Source: Desulfosoma caldarium
GTDB lineage: Bacteria; Desulfobacterota; Syntrophobacteria; Syntrophobacterales; DSM-9756
Reading direction: 5' to 3'
Length of the DNA: 64,000 bases
Assembly (NCBI RefSeq): GCF_003751385.1
Contig: NZ_RJVA01000009.1
Coordinates: 1-64,000 of the forward strand
The notes below the pieces were generated by a model, which was given only the letters and a program-made list of their open reading frames with translations, searched no databases and was not told the DNA's origin. The first letter of the stretch is position 1, and each line of letters opens with the position of its first letter. The position numbers and the translations under genes are program-made. Below are positions 54,024 through 63,079 of this stretch, in pieces.

Positions 54024-55546
54024 CGGACCCTCTCCTTGATCTGTTCGTAAGTCAGGTTGTGTTTGCGAGCCAGTGAGAGGGCATAGGCCAAGCCGTCGGC
54101 AGGTCGCCGCACGATCTTGAAGGTGCGCGTGCTGGGGTCATGGGAATCCACCAACGCCACCATGCTGACGGTCTTCTCGCTCAGAGAAGCCAATTCATCC
54201 AGGAAGGTCACCCAAACGCCCAGGACATCCAAATCCATCAGCCGGCCCATGATTTCCTTGCTCAGAAAGAGCGCGTCCTGAACGGTTGTGGAAGAGAAGA
54301 TTTCATTCAGAATAATAATGCTGTCTGGAGTGGCCCGAACGAGGATGTCGCGAATGCGGATCAGGTCGTCCTCTAGCTTCCCTCGCAAATGACGGATGTC
54401 TTCCTTCCTTTCGAAATGAGTAAAGATGTGGTCAAAGACAAAGAGGCGTGCCTTTCGAGCTGGAACAGGACATCCGAGGCTGGCCAGATAGTGCAATTGC
54501 CCAAACATACGGGCGAAGGTGGTTTTGCCCCCCTGATTAGGCCCCGTGACGACGAGGATGCGCTCCGGACCCTGGAGGGAGAAATCGTTGAGCACGATGG
54601 CCTGGTCGCTGTCACGCCGAGCATGGGCCAGGGCCAGGTCGAAACCATCGTGGACGTATGTCTCCTTGCCTGTGGCATGGAGTTCGGGGTAACAAAAAGG
54701 CAGCCCCTGGCGTTTCAGGTCGGCGATAAAGTCCAGGTAGGCCACATAAAATTGAATCTCGCGGTCAAAGGCCTGGATGGTCTCGTCGAGAAACGGAATG
54801 TGCTGCCGACAGAACTGATCCAGCGCGGCAAAGGGTTCGGGGTATAACCTGGCGACGAATTCGAGGATTTTGGCCTCAATGTGACTCATGCCGGATCTTT
54901 CCGGAACCTTAGTCAGGTAGTCTCGGGCGTCACTTTGTTTGAACTTCTCGAAGGTTTTCTCCACTTCCGAACTATATTCTCCTTCGCCTTCGTATCGCTT
55001 CACTCTGAACTTTCCGCTCTGGATGATCACGCAGTATCGAACCTCGGCGAGAGCCTCTTTGACGTGTTGGCTCTCTGTCGCCAGGGAACGGAAAGCGGGT
55101 GATTGAATATAATGCTTCAGATAGTCCCGAAAGGCTGCCAGACCTTGTGATCTCAAGGGGACATGGGTCAGATGACGCGCCAGCTTCGTGACCGTGTCAC
55201 AATAGACCCTTGCCGCTTCTAGGATCCACCCCTTTTTGTGATAGTCAAAGTCCAGCTCTTCCGCCATGGCCAGATAGCGGCGAACAAGGCTCATTTTTTC
55301 CGCACTTGCTTTGATGCCTTCCATGACGGTTTCATTTTCCAGGTCCTGCATCACCACCTGCCTATAGCGGATCGTTTCCGTATCACGGAGGGGGAACCAG
55401 AAAAACGGATTCAGGTTGTACTCCTGTTTTGGCTCGGTGATGGCACCAATGACGTGATCCAGGTTCAGGTCGGGGAAGAAATCGGGCTGTTTGGTTGGTT
55501 CAAATGGGGGGCCATCTTTGTCACGAAGAATGCTGTTGAAAACCAT
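54020..55546 (-). CDS. MutS-like ATPase, first of a tandem pair, fluoride-riboswitch controlled
   Basis: A 508-residue paralogue of the following gene. Walker A is LVVTGPNQGGKTTFARMFG near residue 345. The Walker B region is SIIILNEIFSSTTVQD, again with Asn for the usual Asp, then DVLGVWVTFLDELASL. The N-terminal half is helical (FFWFPLRDTETIRYRQVVMQ). I start at the ATG at 55546, with AAGGA just upstream. A longer frame would begin inside the riboswitch and pass through its terminator. The terminator and riboswitch lie 25-106 bases upstream, so transcription is expected to be permitted when fluoride is bound. The pair probably forms a heterodimer. Confidence 0.83.
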   Translation of the reverse strand: MVFNSILRDKDGPPFEPTKQPDFFPDLNLDHVIGAITEPKQEYNLNPFFWFPLRDTETIRYRQVVMQDLENETVMEGIKASAEKMSLVRRYLAMAEELDFDYHKKGWILEAARVYCDTVTKLARHLTHVPLRSQGLAAFRDYLKHYIQSPAFRSLATESQHVKEALAEVRYCVIIQSGKFRVKRYEGEGEYSSEVEKTFEKFKQSDARDYLTKVPERSGMSHIEAKILEFVARLYPEPFAALDQFCRQHIPFLDETIQAFDREIQFYVAYLDFIADLKRQGLPFCYPELHATGKETYVHDGFDLALAHARRDSDQAIVLNDFSLQGPERILVVTGPNQGGKTTFARMFGQLHYLASLGCPVPARKARLFVFDHIFTHFERKEDIRHLRGKLEDDLIRIRDILVRATPDSIIILNEIFSSTTVQDALFLSKEIMGRLMDLDVLGVWVTFLDELASLSEKTVSMVALVDSHDPSTRTFKIVRRPADGLAYALSLARKHNLTYEQIKERVR

Positions 55547-55570
55547 GATCCTTGTCCTATGGCACATCCG

Positions 55571-55611
55571 AAAAAAAAGCCTCCACAGAGAATTCCCTTC
55601 TCCGTAGAGGC
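55571..55611 (-). terminator. Intrinsic terminator of the fluoride riboswitch
   Basis: On the minus strand GCCTCTACGGAGAA pairs along 14 positions (two G-U) with TTCTCTGTGGAGGC around a five-base loop, followed by eight T residues. Its 5' arm contains the GCCTCTA segment that closes the riboswitch pseudoknot, so ligand binding and terminator formation exclude each other. Confidence 0.88.
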
Positions 55612-55652
55612 TATCAGCCAGCATGGCGGTTCAGGGTGAGCCTCATCACCTA
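55602..55652 (-). promoter_or_regulatory. Fluoride riboswitch (crcB motif)
   Basis: On the minus strand the sequence runs AGGTGATGAGGCTCACC, then CTGAACCGCC, a short loop, GGCTGATAGCCTCTACGG. GGTGA/TCACC forms P1, its TGAGGC loop can pair with GCCTCTA as the pseudoknot, and GCC/GGC forms the second hairpin, followed by the conserved CTGATxGCCTCTAC. This agrees segment by segment with the known fluoride aptamer, including the overlap with an intrinsic terminator. It should switch the downstream MutS-like pair on when fluoride is present. Confidence 0.88.
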
Positions 55653-55956
55653 AATCAATTGTTTTTATTTATTTTCATCTTGTTTTCCGCGGGTGTCAAA
55701 TCGTTTCTCTTTTCTTCTAAGCGGTTCATGTTTTCACTGTTGGCGTCTTCGCCGCCCAACGGCCGGGTTCAGCCGCACGCGGATCGTGACGGCTGGAAGC
55801 GGTTGTTGACCGCTGCTTTGCTTTGGTGATTGGACATTTTGTCTATCACGAATATTTTGACTCATTGCGAAGGTCGACACTCCACAACTAAGCGTCAACT
55901 CTGACATCTTGAGAGAGCCATTGGTGTAAGGCCGTCTTCTCGCAGTATGGATCGGG
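55653..55956. other. Spacer between MFS gene and riboswitch
   Basis: About 300 bases with no gene. A T-rich stretch at 55660-55740 on the plus strand (A-rich on the minus strand) precedes the riboswitch and may hold its promoter. A GC-rich palindromic patch at 55750-55800 is of unknown meaning. Confidence 0.45.
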
Positions 55957-57120
55957 TCATTTGCGAAGTTGCTTGCCAACCACAAAGAACAACGGCACCG
56001 AGGCAAGCTGCATCACGACCGAAAAGGTGATGAGCGCGGGCAATGACAGATCGTACAGAATCCCCATCAACGCGCTGCCTAAAAACCAGAACACTCCAAA
56101 GCCTGTATTGAAAATTCCATAAGCCGAACCACGTCGTTCTCGTGAGACCATATCCGCAATGGCCGCGCGCAGGATGGATTCTTGTGCGCCCATGCCGACG
56201 CCCCATATGGCCATGCCGACCACGGCCAAACGGAAACCGCCCAAGAACACCAGGGGCGCGAAAAATGCCGAGATCAGCGAAACGATCATCAGAATTTGAA
56301 TGCCAATGCGGTCAAACCAGCGACCAAACAACAGCGCTGCCAGCGCGTCCACCCCCATCGCAATGGCGTAAAGGAGTGGAATCCATGTGTCGGGCACAGA
56401 CGATGTTTTCCCAAAATGATAGGCGATCAGGGGAAAGTCCACGTAGCCCACCGCCACCAGAGCGACGGCGGCAAGATAAATCCAGTAGGCTCGGGGAAAT
56501 CCTTGCGCCTGCAACTGGGGTGCTGTCGGTTCCAAATCTTGTGGGTGCGGGTAGAGCCACCGGGCCATGAGCAACACGGATAGGGCGAGTATGGCGGGGA
56601 TCGCGAGAGCCGCGAACGCAGCGGGGTAACTGTTTTGCCTCGCCATCACCACCGTGACGATGATGGGGCCGGCAACGGCGCCGACTTGATCCATGGCTTC
56701 GTGCAGCCCAAAGCCCCAGCCACGCCCCGTAGCCTTGGTCGCGTACGAAAGCATTGCATCACGTGCCGGGGTGCGGAGGGCCTTTCCCATTCGCTCGGTA
56801 ATCAAGAGTGCAGCGGCCAATTCCCACTGACCAGCCAACGCCAATAGGGGTACGGCGAGCAAATTGAGCGCATACCCGACCAACGTCATTGCCCAATAGC
56901 GGCGCGTACGGTCGCTCAAATATCCCGATACCAGGCGCAACCCGTATCCGACGAGTTCTCCAAAGCCCGCCACAAACCCTACGACCGTTCCACTTGCGCC
57001 CAACAATGCGAGATAGGGACCCGAGATGCTCCGTGCGCCTTCATACGTTGCGTCAGCGAACAGACTGACAACGCCGAGCAGGATGACGAATCTGATAGCC
57101 GTAGCTCTAAAAAGATGCAT
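55957..57120 (-). CDS. Major facilitator superfamily transporter
   Basis: A 387-residue MFS protein with about twelve membrane segments. The loop 2-3 signature is partly kept as GYLSDRTRRYWAM, and the second-half equivalent is GRWFDRIGIQILM. A family feature ERMGKALRTPARDAMLSYAT near residue 110 occurs in a broad group of uncharacterised bacterial MFS proteins. AGGAGG precedes the ATG at 57120. It is upstream of the fluoride riboswitch on the same strand, so it is not itself controlled by it. Substrate unknown. Confidence 0.88.
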   Translation of the reverse strand: MHLFRATAIRFVILLGVVSLFADATYEGARSISGPYLALLGASGTVVGFVAGFGELVGYGLRLVSGYLSDRTRRYWAMTLVGYALNLLAVPLLALAGQWELAAALLITERMGKALRTPARDAMLSYATKATGRGWGFGLHEAMDQVGAVAGPIIVTVVMARQNSYPAAFAALAIPAILALSVLLMARWLYPHPQDLEPTAPQLQAQGFPRAYWIYLAAVALVAVGYVDFPLIAYHFGKTSSVPDTWIPLLYAIAMGVDALAALLFGRWFDRIGIQILMIVSLISAFFAPLVFLGGFRLAVVGMAIWGVGMGAQESILRAAIADMVSRERRGSAYGIFNTGFGVFWFLGSALMGILYDLSLPALITFSVVMQLASVPLFFVVGKQLRK

Positions 57121-57382
57121 CGATAACCTCCTCTCATTCGGATTCTAATGCAGTGAGGCGACGAACAATTTGTGTTACGGGTTGGCCGGCGGGTGAGAGG
57201 AAGGCTTGAGACGTACCTGAATCGGTGAGAGGCCTTCCATTCCCTCATTCCCGCAGGGGTGTTTTTTAAAAAATCGCCATCGGCACTCCGGCATAACACA
57301 AAAGAGGGGCAACAGCCTGTGTTCTTTCCTGGGATCTTTGAAGAATCAGCCCCTTTTCCGCGAACCGTGCGCGGACGTATCC

Positions 57383-57524
57383 ATCCGGGCCGTTGCCACC
57401 ATTTGAGACACCAACCTTCCTCACCCAGGTCGACGGCGATGGGAGCGTAACCAGAATATCCCTGTTCGGTGCAGCCTCTTCTGGCTTTTAGGGTCCCGGA
57501 GCTGTCCAGGCAGAACACATCCAT
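57383..57524 (-). pseudogene. Internal fragment of an IS1380-type transposase
   Basis: Minus-strand codons read MDVFCLDSSGTLKARRGCTE, then GYSGYAPIAVDLGEEGWCLK, the conserved region before the catalytic core of IS1380 transposases. It starts precisely where the IS481 tail ends (about 57524) and decays after WCLK. No intact element is present. The 57121-57382 bases between it and the MFS gene hold no gene. Confidence 0.7.
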
Positions 57525-57672
57525 ATGTGTCATGTCCCGAAAAGTCATGGACCGATTTCACAAAAAGTTGAGGTCTTTTTTGTTGCCAATTTTTAAGTGC
57601 CTGAATCGGGGTTATATGGCCGAGATTTTTCTGGGGGATGTGGTGGTTATAGAGCCGGCGACAGTGAGTCAA
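57523..57672 (-). pseudogene. C-terminal fragment of an IS481-type transposase (second copy)
   Basis: The frame reads YNHHIPQKNLGHITPIQALK and on to VHDFSGHDTY. It is almost identical at DNA level to the first 103 bases of the window, but its stop codon is replaced by sequence of an IS1380 element. The two copies may once have been the same element in opposite orientation 57 kb apart. Confidence 0.75.
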
Positions 57673-57858
57673 GGTTTCTTTTACCTAATTTGAGCGATTC
57701 TGGGGCAAGATAGAGGCGACGATCGCCTCTCTGAGCAACGAAGTGTCGATTCTGGCACTCCGATGGCCATCTTTCAGGTACTGACTGTGGAATTTTTTCG
57801 TGAAAGAGCTCTGATATTTAGTATGCCGTCAAGTTTATGCGATTTTGGAGACACTTCT

Positions 57859-58700
57859 CTACTTATAGGTAATTTCTTCGGTGCTGGATTTCCCTTCCCC
57901 CCAGCAATATCTGGGCGGCGCCCCGCTTTTGTGCCAAAGCCTCTCGAAATGGAGGGCCTCAAAGGTTGCCGTCGTCACTTTCAGCACCACACGGCGGCCG
58001 TGACGCACGATCTTGGCGGCCATGTCCATCACCCTACGGCGCAGCGTGGTGGCATAGCAAACGGGTTCGTCCACCGGCGCGCAGACGTCTTGCTTGAAGC
58101 TCTCGTAGAGAAAAAAGGCCACCAGCATCGTGTCGAAGAAGGCGGCATTGGGGCAAAGCGCTTGAAAGGCAGTTGCTCGAAGCCGAAATCCTTCAGCGCT
58201 CGATGCACCAGCTCCTCGCTGCCCCGGCCGTGGTAACCGGCGAGGATCCCTTGCCCTTGAAGCCATTGACCGCATCCAGCCTTGGTGAGCGCTGCATCGA
58301 TGGCCTGTTCCATGCCCAGGTTGGCGACCACCACCGTGTCGGGCCGGGCAAAAGGGCAGCACCATCTGGGCATCTTGATCGAGCGGACGGCAAAACAGCG
58401 CTCGAAAAAACGACGTCCACCGACCGCACCGTGTGCCAAGCTCCAGGTATTGCCCGACCTGGCTCCCTTTCTTGTCGAGGCCCCAGGCGGCCTGGTTCCT
58501 CTGGCTTTGGGCCACAAATGCCTTGATCGGCTTATACAGTGTGCCATCAAAGATGTCGCCAACGCTCAAATCTTTAAAGCCTCGAAAAGCTTCTTGTGAA
58601 AAAGTTCGCTTTCCATGCGGACGATGACGGCCGCGTCGGCTCGATTAGGTTCGCGGATTCTGGCCACCACATGGCATACAAATCGCTTAAATTGATCATT
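57859..58700 (-). pseudogene. C-terminal half of an IS1380-type transposase, frameshifted
   Basis: Several minus-strand frames carry consecutive pieces of one protein: ARIREPNRADAAVIVRMESE, then VVVANLGMEQAIDAALTKAG with GYHGRGSEELVHRALKDFGF, then AAFFDTMLVAFFLYESFKQD and MDMAAKIVRHGRRVVLKVT. The order and spacing match the second half of IS1380 transposases. At least two shifts are needed to join them, so the gene is dead. Confidence 0.72.
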
Positions 58701-58786
58701 TCAGGTTCGTATGACCGGATGCAAAAAGCAGAGCAAAGAGGAGCGACGCTTTATGCTGTCCGAGTGCATGCGATTGCTAGAAGCCA

Positions 58787-59617
58787 TTACAACTGAGCCA
58801 AATTTCTGATGAGATTGTAAGTAAACCAACCATCACCAGTTTCGAACAACTGCGGCCTGACTGTTTGTGCATCCCTTTGGATCCCAATGCCATCAGAAAA
58901 AGGCTCGAAGGTAACAATCTTGTTGTAAGCGATGCGGAATCGTTTTACTGAACCGGCAAAGTAAATGTGTTTATTTGTGATACCCAGCAACCCCGTATCT
59001 GCATACACGGTTTCAGACGTCTGTACGCGTTCACCTTTAAACGCACCAGTTCGATAATACAGTCCTTTTGCAATACGAATGCTAAAACCTTGAGAACCAC
59101 CAACATAACGGGTTCTAGTCTTTTCTTCATAGTAATTTACGCCTTGGAACACCCATACGACTTTTTCTGTTTTCTGAAAATTGAACGGTAAGCTTACATC
59201 AATTTTTATTCTTTCCGGCAAGGTTCCATTCATGATGTCGCGTAGAACAGCACCCTTTTCCAGCTTTGAATACGCTCCATTCTTATCAAGAATCTCCTCT
59301 GGCAATGCAAAGTGCTCCTTTAATTCAATGAGTGCTGATTCTTCTTTCTCGGAAAGTAGTCCGTCGTCAAAAGCAATATTTACGGCCCTTTCCCAGCCAG
59401 ATACCAGTAGAGATTTCAGAGTATTCTTATCGATAAAACTCATTGAAGCAACGCGCTCAATGGATCTCTCCAATTGATGTAGGTCACCGCCTGCAGCTCC
59501 GATTTTGCCGACAAGAGATATAATCTCGGATTTTCCTTTTTCGTGCTGTTGTTCGCACTTTTTGTGTTTTTTCTTCAAAAAACCGGCAGGTTTTCCGCAG
59601 TAAATGCATTGTCCCAT
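58787..59617 (-). CDS. Hypothetical zinc-knuckle protein with PH/GRAM-like C-terminal domain
   Basis: A 276-residue protein that appears intact among IS remnants. An N-terminal short zinc motif is CIYCGKPAGFLKKKHKKC. A helical region follows (WERAVNIAFDDGLLSEKEES), recalling TerB-like linkers. The C-terminal half is beta-rich with a GRAM/bacterial-PH look (GLLGITNKHIYFAGSVKRFR). I start at ATG 59617, where AAGGAG lies nine bases upstream; the frame could extend 40 residues further back without a ribosome site. No partner gene is adjacent. Similar zinc-PH proteins occur in accessory regions; function unknown. Confidence 0.75.
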   Translation of the reverse strand: MGQCIYCGKPAGFLKKKHKKCEQQHEKGKSEIISLVGKIGAAGGDLHQLERSIERVASMSFIDKNTLKSLLVSGWERAVNIAFDDGLLSEKEESALIELKEHFALPEEILDKNGAYSKLEKGAVLRDIMNGTLPERIKIDVSLPFNFQKTEKVVWVFQGVNYYEEKTRTRYVGGSQGFSIRIAKGLYYRTGAFKGERVQTSETVYADTGLLGITNKHIYFAGSVKRFRIAYNKIVTFEPFSDGIGIQRDAQTVRPQLFETGDGWFTYNLIRNLAQL

Positions 59618-60622
59618 TATGCATTCTCCTTCTGTTCTTCTGACCTGTCTTAGGACAGTGCGGACCCTAGCAACCCGACCGGGATAGCTATTATCACAAG
59701 AATCACCTTTAGCACCAGCGAACTTTGGTCCACCCATAATCCCCCTATGTTCCTGAGGCTGGCACGACCAGCCTTGTGGGCATAACAGAAGTAATGGGTG
59801 TCAAGATGTAAGTTTCTATGTCCTCGAGGGTTGTCAGTCCGAGTTGCAGCGGTTCTGTAGGCCCGACGAGAGCGCGATCCTGTGGGGGTGGAATTCCCTG
59901 TACGTAAACTCTGGTCGCACCTTTTGTATTTAAGTTATCAGCCGAAGGCAAGGGCGTCCTCGCGAGGGAATGTTCGAAGAAAGGCGTCGCATGCACCTAT
60001 TTCCCGTCAAGCCGATAGCCATCGCCGACCAGAGTGCCGCTCCATGCTCCGGTCAGGGGTTCAAAGGCTGCTTGAGAGCGTTTGAGCCGGACTCTGAAAA
60101 AGGCGACCGTCGGATTGGCCATCACCCAGAGCCAGTTCAGCTAGCCGTTGTTTTCCAGGTGGTTTCGTTAAAAGGATTGACTCTTATGCTGGGGGCCTTG
60201 TCTCGAATCGCCACGTTATGGGACCCATTGGCCTTGATGCCCGGTCTTTGACTTTCTCAACGGCCTCGAGGCTGATTCGGAAATTCAGCACCCAGCAGCA
60301 CAAGCTCTGGACGGTCTTCCAGCTGTTGCCATGGATCCCGCCGATTTCGGCAACTAGGGCTGAGAGGCGGGGCCAAAAACGCTTCGTTTTTTCTCAGGGA
60401 CAATGCCCTTGCCGGTTTTCCCGCAGGCGGTGCGCTTTGTCTTACAGAGGATGAACCGAACGACGGTCATTGCGATCATCAGCAGCTCGCTGATCCTGCC
60501 TCGCCAGATGGGCCAATAGCTGCCGGATTATCTGGCGCAGTGCCAAGGGCGGTGGTCTCTCCAGGTCGGCATCACTTACTTCATAATCCGGAGTGATGGG
60601 TCCCTGTTCAGCCACGAAGCTA
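59618..60622. other. About 1 kb without a supportable gene
   Basis: Short open frames on both strands lack family-like composition. Minus-strand codons around 60270-60470 carry a basic stretch (DKAHRLRENRQGHCP) and IGGIHGNSWKTVQSLCCWVL, which may be decayed transposase sequence; I cannot assign it. The stretch fits the pattern of decayed mobile DNA to its left and right. Confidence 0.45.
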
Positions 60623-61100
60623 TGACCGGAAATCCATAGTGAGCAGATAAAGAAACACTGGCTTGAACGCCTCAGTTCCCTGGTGGTCACGATCATATGA
60701 GCCACGGCCTTTGGTTTCAGCCACCCGAATCCAGTTGGCGGCCTAGGTGCCCTGAAAACGGGGGTGTCCGCAAAAGTCTCCAGCAGACAAAGTCTTCCCG
60801 CTCGAAGGCAAACCGGTCACCGGCCAACTGCCGGATATTGAGGCCCAAAACCTTGGAGGCCAGGTGCGGGATTTTGACCCAGGGCAAAATCAGGAAGCGC
60901 ACGTTGTTAAGCAATCAGGCGAGATTTTTTTTGCGCTGCTTGTGAATCCATTTGATCACCCGGTCGCGGGCCGCCGCTTTCCACGCGGCGGAGCCCCCGC
61001 CGAGGCACGCCACCAGACGATCGTCAAGAGAGGGCAGGTCCTTGAGATAGGAACCGACGATCCAGGGTGAGCCCAGATCATGATGGCGGTCGATCAGCAA
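60623..61100 (-). pseudogene. DUF4338 (DruA-like/transposase-associated) protein remnant
   Basis: Minus-strand pieces in different frames follow the DUF4338 order: SAAWKAAARDRVIKWIHKQR, then NNVRFLILPWVKIPHLASKV, then AANWIRVAETKGRGSYDRD and FKPVFLYLLTMDFRS. A frame change at about 60915 and an in-frame stop near the Gly-Thr-Cys site break the gene. The family is found both with IS-like elements and, as DruA, in Druantia defence systems; this copy is too decayed to tell. Confidence 0.72.
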
Positions 61101-61283
61101 ATCTCAAAATCCTTCCTCCGGACTTCAGCGCACCATCTTAAAGGTCAAAGAGCCGAAAGCGGAGAGCCGACCGGCCAATTCCGTGCTGTCGATAATCTCT
61201 GAGCGCCCATCGGCCCGCCGGGGGGAACGGAAGGTTTCCTTGTGCCGGAGCGGCAAGCGAATAAAAAATAAAGGTCTGACCCC

Positions 61284-61872
61284 ATGTCGCTCGTAAAAAT
61301 CGAAGCGCCTATTCCCGAACTGCGCTGGCTCAAGTACGAAACCACGGCTTCGGGTCTTTCCGTGCGCTTTTTGGAAGCCAAGGACCGACTGTGGCGCGCT
61401 GAAATCGCTGCGCCTCTTTCTGCACGGCGAAAAAGCCCAGGACGCGGCGGCAAATCCTCTGTACACGGTGCGTGTTCTAGCGGATCGCCAGGCCTCCCAC
61501 GGCTTGAAAAAATCCCTTGTGCTGCCCACGCTGGGTATGAGCCCTTGGGCTGGGGCCGCTATGGCTCTTCCCATTCTTGTCTTTTGTTTGTGGTTATCCT
61601 ATAAATTCAACGACGGGCTGGACCTGACGCTGCGAGGCCAAGGCATCGCTCCCGTGTACCGGGCTCTACAGAACAAGGACCGCTCATGCAGGCTCTTTTT
61701 CGGACTTGGCAGCGCCAACGGCTTGGCACCGGGAGATTCCGTAAAGATGTTGGCGCAGGATGGTCGAGTTCTGGGTTTGGCCCAGGTGGAATCGTTAAGC
61801 CGCAACCACGCTCAGGCGCGCCTGGATCAGGCGGGGCGCCTTCCTTCAATCCTTTACGCCTCACGCCTATAG
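61284..61872 (+). pseudogene. Probable frameshifted gene for a small membrane protein
   Basis: Frame one from the ATG at 61284 (LVKIEAPIPELRWLKYETTA) can be joined near 61405 to a second frame that runs LFLHGEKAQDAAANPLYTVR, a membrane segment (AAMALPILVFCLWLSYKF), and a soluble tail (CRLFFGLGSANGLAPGDSVK) ending at 61872. The second frame has no good start of its own except GTG at 61468. The upstream GGTCTGACCCC motif resembles a repeat boundary. Unknown function. It may also be one short intact gene from 61468. Confidence 0.5.
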
Positions 61873-62029
61873 GGCACATGTCCGAAAATGTGGCCCCACG
61901 CCCGCGCGGGAAGGGCTCCTTCATTGTCGCCATCGACAACCCCCGCAGACTCCCGGGCAGGGTGCACCAGAGCCTTTTTCCCAAAATCCTTGAAACCCTT
62001 TGGGGGGGAAACCTCAAACAGAGGAAGCT

Positions 62030-62431
62030 ATGAAGCTGGAAGAGATCATGACGCGCAAACTGGAGTCCATTTCCTCGGACGCCACCGTCTACGAAGCCCT
62101 GGAAAAAATGGTGGGCAAACGCATCCGCTCCCTCCTGGTGCGCGCTTCCCATGACGCGGAAACGGATGGCGTGGTCACGGCTCGGGACGTAGTGTTCAAG
62201 GTCCTGGTCAAGGGGCTCAATCCCCTCAAGGTCCGTGTGGGCGACATCGCCTGTCGACCTTTGCGATGCGTTTCCAAGGATGAGAGTGTGCAAAACGTGG
62301 CCGCCCTGATGGAACAGACCAATGTGGCACGTGTCTTCATCTGCGACCAGGAAAAGATCGTCGGCGTCGTGGCCCTCATGGACATCATGCAAGCCGCACT
62401 CATCGACCGGGCGAGGAACGCTCATGTTTAA
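62030..62431 (+). CDS. CBS-domain pair protein
   Basis: A 133-residue protein made of two CBS motifs (LEEIMTRKLESISSDATVYE and GDIACRPLRCVSKDESVQNV, ending VGVVALMDIMQAAL). CBS pairs bind adenosyl nucleotides and regulate enzymes or transporters. GAGGAAG precedes the ATG at 62030. It overlaps the DUF47 gene by eight bases and leads to a PiT phosphate carrier gene, so it probably senses nucleotide state to control phosphate uptake; this role is inferred. Confidence 0.85.
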   Translation: MKLEEIMTRKLESISSDATVYEALEKMVGKRIRSLLVRASHDAETDGVVTARDVVFKVLVKGLNPLKVRVGDIACRPLRCVSKDESVQNVAALMEQTNVARVFICDQEKIVGVVALMDIMQAALIDRARNAHV

Positions 62432-63050
62432 AAGGTGGCTGCGCGGGTATGACAAGGAAGAGGCCGCCCTGAAGGCCATGCACGAGCATCTGCAGCTGAT
62501 GTGCATGGCCAACGATGCCCTGGGCGACCTCATTCGCCGCGAGGAAACCTCCCGCGCAGAAACCATCTACGACCTGGAACGCGAAGGAGACATGGCCAGA
62601 CGCCACGCCCTGTCCATCATTTTTGAAGGCGCGTTCTTGCCATATCTGAGGCCGAGCCTGTGTCGATTCGTGGAATTGGTGGATCAGGCCTTTGATACTT
62701 TGGAAGACACCGCACGATTCTTTGAGCGGATTTCCTTGCATGACGCCATCGCCGATGAATGTCGCACCATCACGTCGCTCAACAAGGAGATGTGCGAAAT
62801 CCTCAGGCTCGCCTTTCAACGGGCCATTCACGGCGAAGACATTCGAGAACAGGTGCTGGCCATTCGCATTTTGGAAAAACGCGTGGACGACCTCAAGGCG
62901 GAGATTAACCAAAAAATCCATGACATTCCCGTCGGCGACTTCTGGCAGGGCAAATTCTACGCCGACTTCCTGGACAGCCTCACCACCTTCAGTGACCACA
63001 TCGAAGATGCCAGTGATGCCCTTTATGTGCTCACCGTGAGCTTCCGCTAG
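62424..63050 (+). CDS. DUF47/PhoU-like phosphate transport regulator
   Basis: A 208-residue all-helical protein of the DUF47 (TIGR00153) family, related to PhoU. It contains DLEREGDMARRHALSIIFEG, FVELVDQAFDTLEDTARFFE near residue 75 and EKRVDDLKAEINQKIHD. DUF47 genes normally precede pit genes, as here with 29 bases between. The ATG at 62424 lies within the end of the CBS gene, giving translational coupling. Likely role: partner or regulator of the PiT carrier at the inner membrane. Confidence 0.9.
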   Translation: MFKRWLRGYDKEEAALKAMHEHLQLMCMANDALGDLIRREETSRAETIYDLEREGDMARRHALSIIFEGAFLPYLRPSLCRFVELVDQAFDTLEDTARFFERISLHDAIADECRTITSLNKEMCEILRLAFQRAIHGEDIREQVLAIRILEKRVDDLKAEINQKIHDIPVGDFWQGKFYADFLDSLTTFSDHIEDASDALYVLTVSFR

Positions 63051-63079
63051 AGCATCCCTGACGGAGCGAGGCGAAAGCC

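Noticed and set aside
59745-59996. 83-codon minus-strand frame upstream of the zinc-knuckle gene
   Set aside because: No start signal or family pattern; it lies in decayed DNA.
61145-61574. Minus-strand frames opposite the small membrane protein gene
   Set aside because: The plus-strand reading contains a clear membrane segment and coherent tail; the minus frames are Arg/Ser-rich shadows.
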